Shown here one piece after another: positions 60,689 to 64,000 of a stretch of DNA of 64,000 nt. A model generated the notes under the pieces. The model searched no databases. It worked only from the letters and a program-made list of their open reading frames with translations, and was not told where the DNA came from. Each line of letters starts with the position of its first letter. Positions within the stretch are counted from its first letter, which is position 1. The stretch comes from JAJZAM01 sp027391075 (GTDB taxonomy: Bacteria; Actinomycetota; Acidimicrobiia; Acidimicrobiales; Palsa-688): contig DAHYHI010000096.1 in the NCBI GenBank assembly GCA_027391075.1, positions 120,431 through 184,430 on the forward strand, written 5' to 3'. Both the position numbers and the translations under genes were made by a program.

Positions 60689-61825
60689 TTGGCTATTAGT
60701 AACGTGGCGACAGTCGGCCGGGCCGGATTGGAGTCGAGTGGGATGGTAGAGCCTTATCAAGCTGTCGGTCTGATCCAGACGATCAGGGGCATCCGCCGAA
60801 GGGAGGAGATCCAGGTCAACTTGGAGCACATCGCCCATATGGTCAAAGCGGCGTCGTGGCTTTCGAGCATGGACCTGCCGGTGCGGCTGATCTGCGTTCC
60901 CGAAGGCGGCCTTCAAGGCTTCACAGACGAGGTCCTCGACTTGGACCACGAAACCTACGCAGCCGAGTGCGCCATCGACATCCCAGGCCCTGAGACCGAC
61001 GCCCTCGGACGTCTCGCCAAACAGTGGAAAGCACACGTGATCGCGCAGGCAAAGGCTCGTCACCCTGAGTTCCCTGGCCGCTTCTTCAACGTGGGGTTTG
61101 TCATCGAACCCGAGGACGGCACGGTCATCCTCAAACATCACAAGCTCGTCCCGCTCCTTCCGGTGGAGCATTCGGTCACCCCCCACAACGTCTGGGACCG
61201 TTGGATCGAGCTTTACGGCGCCAACCTCGACGCGTTCTACCCTGTGGTGGACACCCCGATCGGACGTATCGGGATCATGATGGCCAACGAGGCTTCCTAC
61301 CCCGAGAACGCTCGAGGTCTTGCGATGAACGGCTGCGAGATCGCCTACCGGGGGCCTTACCCGGCTCCGGGTGTCATGAGCGGGATGTTCTCCGTGCAGA
61401 ACCGGGCGCGGGCTCTCGACAACAACATGTACGTCCTGGCGATGAACCTCGGCACCTACTACCTCGACAACGAATCCACCACGGCGATCGACACCTTCTC
61501 GGGTGGCTCCCAGATAGTCGACTACCGCGGCCAGGTAGTCACAGAGGTGCCCTACGGGGCGGGTTCTACCTGGATCGCCGGGACCATCGACGTCGAAGCC
61601 CTGCGTCACTTCCGGGCGACGGCCCAGTGGGACAACTGGATGAAAGACCTCACAACCGAGCAGTACCAGCTCATCTACGAAAAGTCGGTCTACCCGAAGA
61701 ACCTTTATCTCGACCGCTCGCCGTACCGGCACAGCGAGTACCGGGAGAACGTCACCCGCCGCCAGATCGAACTGCTCCAAGAACGTGGAACCTGGGCTCC
61801 GCCATCCTCAAAAGCGGGCTCCTAG
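60689..61825 (+). CDS. Nitrilase-superfamily protein lacking the catalytic Cys
   Basis: 378 aa from a TTG; GTG 60704 and ATG 60743 are alternative starts. The CN-hydrolase fold is clear: Glu72 in LICVPEGGLQGF and Lys152 in ILKHHKLVPLLPVE match two members of the Glu-Lys-Cys triad. The nucleophile position in GIMMANEASYPENARGLAMNGCEI is Ala199 (GCC codon), not Cys; alignment to the usual ICYDxxFPE pattern leaves no nearby Cys that could substitute. The C-terminal part is long (about 100 residues past the core). It may be a non-catalytic binding or regulatory member. It is divergent from pntAA. Confidence 0.88.
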   Translation: MAISNVATVGRAGLESSGMVEPYQAVGLIQTIRGIRRREEIQVNLEHIAHMVKAASWLSSMDLPVRLICVPEGGLQGFTDEVLDLDHETYAAECAIDIPGPETDALGRLAKQWKAHVIAQAKARHPEFPGRFFNVGFVIEPEDGTVILKHHKLVPLLPVEHSVTPHNVWDRWIELYGANLDAFYPVVDTPIGRIGIMMANEASYPENARGLAMNGCEIAYRGPYPAPGVMSGMFSVQNRARALDNNMYVLAMNLGTYYLDNESTTAIDTFSGGSQIVDYRGQVVTEVPYGAGSTWIAGTIDVEALRHFRATAQWDNWMKDLTTEQYQLIYEKSVYPKNLYLDRSPYRHSEYRENVTRRQIELLQERGTWAPPSSKAGS

Positions 61826-61984
61826 CCCCACCCTCAAAGATCCCGATCTCGTCGGGTACAGGATCATTGGGACGTCCGGCCTAGCTTGCAGGTCGGCGAG
61901 GTATAGAGGCGAGGTATAGATACGCACGAAAGTGACGCCGCTAGGGCGTTACCGTTATGTTGTGAGAAGCGGCGAGGATTTTTA

Positions 61985-63145
61985 GTGAGCCCACGTCCTA
62001 CGCAGCAGGGTCCTGAGGATCTCGACTCGCTGATCGCAAGGCTCGACGCAGCGGACCTCCGCAAGATCGTCGGCAAGGCCGCCGGGCGATACGAGGACGT
62101 CTCCCGGGCGGTCCGGCTGGCGGCGACCCGCAGCTCAGGGGATCTCTCCCAGCTCAAAGCGGAAATCGACCGGGGGCTGCGGACGGGCCGGTATCTCGGC
62201 TACCGGGAGAGCGGAAGCTGGGCGATGCAGGCCAGGCCGATCGTGGACGCGATCAGCGAGGCGGTTGGCTCGTCGCCCACGGCCGAGTTAGTGGTGCTGA
62301 TCGAGCGAGCGATCGGTCACGTCGTGAAGGTCATCCTCAAGGCGGACGATTCCAACGGGATGATCGGCGACCTGGCGCGCGGACTCCTCGACCTGCACGC
62401 CCGGGCTTGCGATGCCGGTAACGCTGATCCGGTGAGGCTGGCCCGCTGGATGGTCCGATTCCGCTTCGACGACCAGGACTTCTTCGAGGCGGACCCTGTA
62501 CGCTACGCCGACGCTTTAGGCGACGTCGGCCTAGCCGCGTGCCGCCGGGAGGTGACCCAGCGGATCGAAGCTGGCGGTGGCGACTCGTTCGCTGCCAGGT
62601 ATGCTCAGGAACGTCTCGCTGTCGTCGAGGGAGACACCGAGACGCTCGTCGAGCTGCTGGGCGGAGACCTGAGCCAGCCGTATCATTTCATCAGGGTTGC
62701 GGAGGCAATGGCGGAGCTGGGTCGCGACGATGATGTCTTGTCCTGGGCTACCCGGGGGATCGCCGAGACAAGCGGCTGGCAGGTCGCCCAGCTATACGAC
62801 CTTGCGGTCGGGGTCCACGCCCGTCGAGGTGAGGACCGGAACGTGCTCCAGCTGCGCCGGGACCAACACCAGCGAATGCCGTCGCCGTCTGCGTACCGCC
62901 TCCTGCGTTCTGCGGCCGAGTCGTGCGGAGTGTGGCCCGAGGAGCGCCCAGCGGCCAGGGAGGTGCTGGCCGCGACTGGCAAGGCCGCTTACGCGCGAGG
63001 GGTGGCGATCCTCAAAAAGGCGGCGCACGCGTCGCAAGCCGCTGGCCGCCAGGATGAGTTCGCCGCGCACCTGGCGGCACTTCGGGAGACCCACCGGCGC
63101 AGGCCGACGTTCATCGCCGTCCTCGACAAGGCCCGGCTGGCCTAA
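61985..63145 (+). CDS. Unrecognised alpha-helical repeat protein
   Basis: 386 aa, GTG start with GCGAGG upstream. It is almost entirely helical. The middle and C-terminal parts show tetratricopeptide-like hairpins: YAQERLAVVEGDTETLVELLGGDLSQPYHFIRVAEAMAELGRDDDVLSWATRGI and AYARGVAILKKAAHASQAAGRQDEFAAHLAALRETH. The FIRVAEAMAELGRDDDVLSWA stretch resembles the helical tail found with SWIM zinc-finger and DUF6880 proteins, which is as close as I can place it. No zinc motif is seen. Function unknown; probably a protein-interaction scaffold. Confidence 0.75.
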   Translation: MSPRPTQQGPEDLDSLIARLDAADLRKIVGKAAGRYEDVSRAVRLAATRSSGDLSQLKAEIDRGLRTGRYLGYRESGSWAMQARPIVDAISEAVGSSPTAELVVLIERAIGHVVKVILKADDSNGMIGDLARGLLDLHARACDAGNADPVRLARWMVRFRFDDQDFFEADPVRYADALGDVGLAACRREVTQRIEAGGGDSFAARYAQERLAVVEGDTETLVELLGGDLSQPYHFIRVAEAMAELGRDDDVLSWATRGIAETSGWQVAQLYDLAVGVHARRGEDRNVLQLRRDQHQRMPSPSAYRLLRSAAESCGVWPEERPAAREVLAATGKAAYARGVAILKKAAHASQAAGRQDEFAAHLAALRETHRRRPTFIAVLDKARLA

Positions 63146-63250
63146 GACGAGCCGAGCGAGATCGAGTAGAGGCGACTGCTCCCGGCAGCCTGGTGGCGTG
63201 TCGGGACCTGGTTGTTTGTGGTCAGGGAGGGTTTCGGCGAGAATGGCCTC

Positions 63251-63571
63251 GTGAGTATCGTGGACACTCCCGATCCACCCTACGTCGCTGTCATCTTCAC
63301 CTCGACTAGGACCGAGGGTGACTACGGCTACGAGACAATGGCGGGGACCATGATGGAGTTGGCATCGAAACAGCCGGGCTTTTTAGGGGTGGAGTCCGCC
63401 CGGGATGGCGTCGGGATCACCGTGTCTTACTGGGTAGATCGGGCCTCCGCGCGGGCGTGGAAGGAAGTCGCCGAGCACAGCGTCGCCCAGCGACAGGGCC
63501 GGGAAATCTGGTACTCGGACTACCGGGTGCGAATCGCTACGGTCGACAGAGACTACAGCATGCACTCTTAG
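63251..63571 (+). CDS. Antibiotic biosynthesis monooxygenase (ABM) domain protein
   Basis: About 106 aa from the GTG at 63251; a longer frame begins at 63212. A ferredoxin-like ABM domain is predicted: YVAVIFTSTRTEGDYGYETMAGTMMELASKQPGFLGVESARDGVGITVSYWVDRASARAWKEVAEH. The pattern PGFLGVESxRD...VSYW is typical of the small haem- or quinone-linked ABM proteins. The C-terminus has the conserved Trp-Tyr (IWYSDYRVRIA). Substrate unknown. Confidence 0.85.
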   Translation: MSIVDTPDPPYVAVIFTSTRTEGDYGYETMAGTMMELASKQPGFLGVESARDGVGITVSYWVDRASARAWKEVAEHSVAQRQGREIWYSDYRVRIATVDRDYSMHS

Positions 63572-63590
63572 CCTTTCGACGGCCAAGACG

Positions 63591-63788
63591 CTACGACGAC
63601 GGCCACGACCGCCACGCCTCTTCCCCGACGAGGGCGCGGGTGGCGTCGTCGAGCCCAGCAAGTTCGTCCTCGCCTTGGGGGCGCCTTCGGTAGGCTGCGA
63701 CGATCGCCTGTCCCGTCCGCTGCCGCCGGTGATGCTCGACTAGAGCTTCGAGACCAACACGTACCGCCTCGGATCGCGACGCTGCCAC
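63591..63788 (-). CDS. Small antitoxin-like ORF, possibly N-terminally truncated
   Basis: 65 aa from a GTG; a stop codon lies two codons upstream in the same frame. ASRSEAVRVGLEALVEHHRRQRTGQAIVAAYRRRPQ resembles the second and third helices of ribbon-helix-helix antitoxins, and LDDATRALVGEEAW the C-terminal toxin-binding tail seen after such domains. The N-terminal beta strand that contacts DNA is missing, and no toxin gene is adjacent. It may be a decayed antitoxin or a chance ORF. Confidence 0.35.
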   Translation of the reverse strand: MAASRSEAVRVGLEALVEHHRRQRTGQAIVAAYRRRPQGEDELAGLDDATRALVGEEAWRSWPSS

Positions 63789-63850
63789 CCTCTACGATTG
63801 CGGCAGCGAGGCACCCCATGGCGCTGCGCAGGTTCGAGCGGAGGCCTATT

Positions 63851-63925
63851 TGGTGCCCCCGGCAGGATTCGAACCTGCGCACCCGGCTCCGGAGGCCGGT
63901 GCTCTATCCCCTGAGCTACGAGGGC
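63851..63925 (-). tRNA. tRNA-Arg (anticodon CCG)
   Basis: Reads on the minus strand from G1 at 63925. The acceptor stem GCCCTCG pairs with CGGGGGC (one G-U), the D-arm is GCTC/GAGC, the anticodon stem CCGGC/GCCGG holds the loop CTCCGGA with anticodon CCG, and the T-arm GCAGG-TTCGAAT-CCTGC is perfect. The discriminator is A at 63854 and CCA is encoded (63853-63851). It decodes CGG. Confidence 0.96.
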
Positions 63926-64000
63926 GTTACTAGGTGACCCGTCTACGTCGGCCACCCGGGGAACTTCGAGCATAGCGCCGAAGTGAACGCCTGGAGGCGT

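Noticed and set aside
59444..61780. 778-aa reading frame covering pntAA and the region upstream
   Set aside because: Only the last 396 codons match PntAA; the rest is antisense to the nitrilase-type gene.
63740..63973. Minus-strand ORF with the peptide ALVAQGIEHRPPEPGAQVRILPGAPN
   Set aside because: This is translation of the tRNA-Arg gene, a frequent false ORF.
1..64000. CRISPR arrays, insertion sequences, rRNA genes
   Set aside because: No regularly spaced repeats, transposase genes or rRNA-like sequence were seen on either strand.

Overview
The window is 64 kb of GC-rich chromosomal DNA from an actinomycete-type (Actinomycetota) bacterium. The gene set fits this phylum: PAC2-family protein, polyphosphate glucokinase, MurT/GatD, a three-subunit PntAA/PntAB/PntB transhydrogenase, HelD, and a conjugation module of the SCO6880/SCO6881 type. 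GTG and TTG starts are common, many genes overlap by 1-4 bases, and envelope glycosyltransferases are abundant. A deep-branching class such as Acidimicrobiia is my guess, but the sequence alone does not fix the taxon.

Layout. 1-4.3 kb: a sensor kinase (cut by the left edge, just past its H-box) and its OmpR-type regulator, a small Cys-rich protein, a Nudix hydrolase, an unknown protein and a PAC2 protein. 4.35-12.2 kb: Lhr helicase, GNAT, chorismate mutase, citrate synthase and TesB thioesterase. 12.3-19.3 kb: envelope and glycan genes (GtrA, methyltransferases, GT2, Lnt-like acyltransferase, and a tightly overlapping GT4 / methyltransferase / alpha-toroid trio). 19.2-26.7 kb: haem genes hemG-hemE, HelD, pyrE, a MarR regulator, a group-2 sigma-70 factor and a lipoprotein. 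26.7-27.8 kb: a flippase-like membrane protein.

27.9-39.2 kb is a conjugation module: a MobF relaxase on the minus strand, diverging from a UvrD-type helicase that is followed by a promoter and a five-gene type IV secretion operon (small membrane subunit, VirB6-like, SCO6880-like, VirB4-like, VirD4-like). No integrase, excisionase or replication gene is visible in it. The relaxase keeps its nicking motifs, but its helicase half looks inactivated.

39.2-44.3 kb: LigD-type polymerase, DoxX, the MurT/GatD pair that amidates lipid II, polyphosphate glucokinase and a DUF3040 protein. 44.3-49.2 kb: one minus-strand operon for a MacB-like tripartite exporter (lipoprotein, HlyD-like adaptor, ATPase, permease, DUF5666 protein). 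49.4-53.5 kb: UDP-sulfoquinovose synthase with a GT39-like membrane enzyme and a GT2. 53.5-64 kb: serS, SRPBCC protein, acyl-CoA synthetase, DoxX, the pnt operon, a nitrilase-superfamily protein, an unrecognised helical protein, a monooxygenase-domain protein, a small antitoxin-like ORF and tRNA-Arg(CCG).

Most noteworthy: the relaxase with a degenerate helicase domain next to a separate intact UvrD helicase; two nitrilase-superfamily proteins that both lack the catalytic cysteine (Lnt-like with Ser, CN-hydrolase with Ala); and the sulfoquinovose/GT39 and GT4/methyltransferase/toroid glycan clusters.
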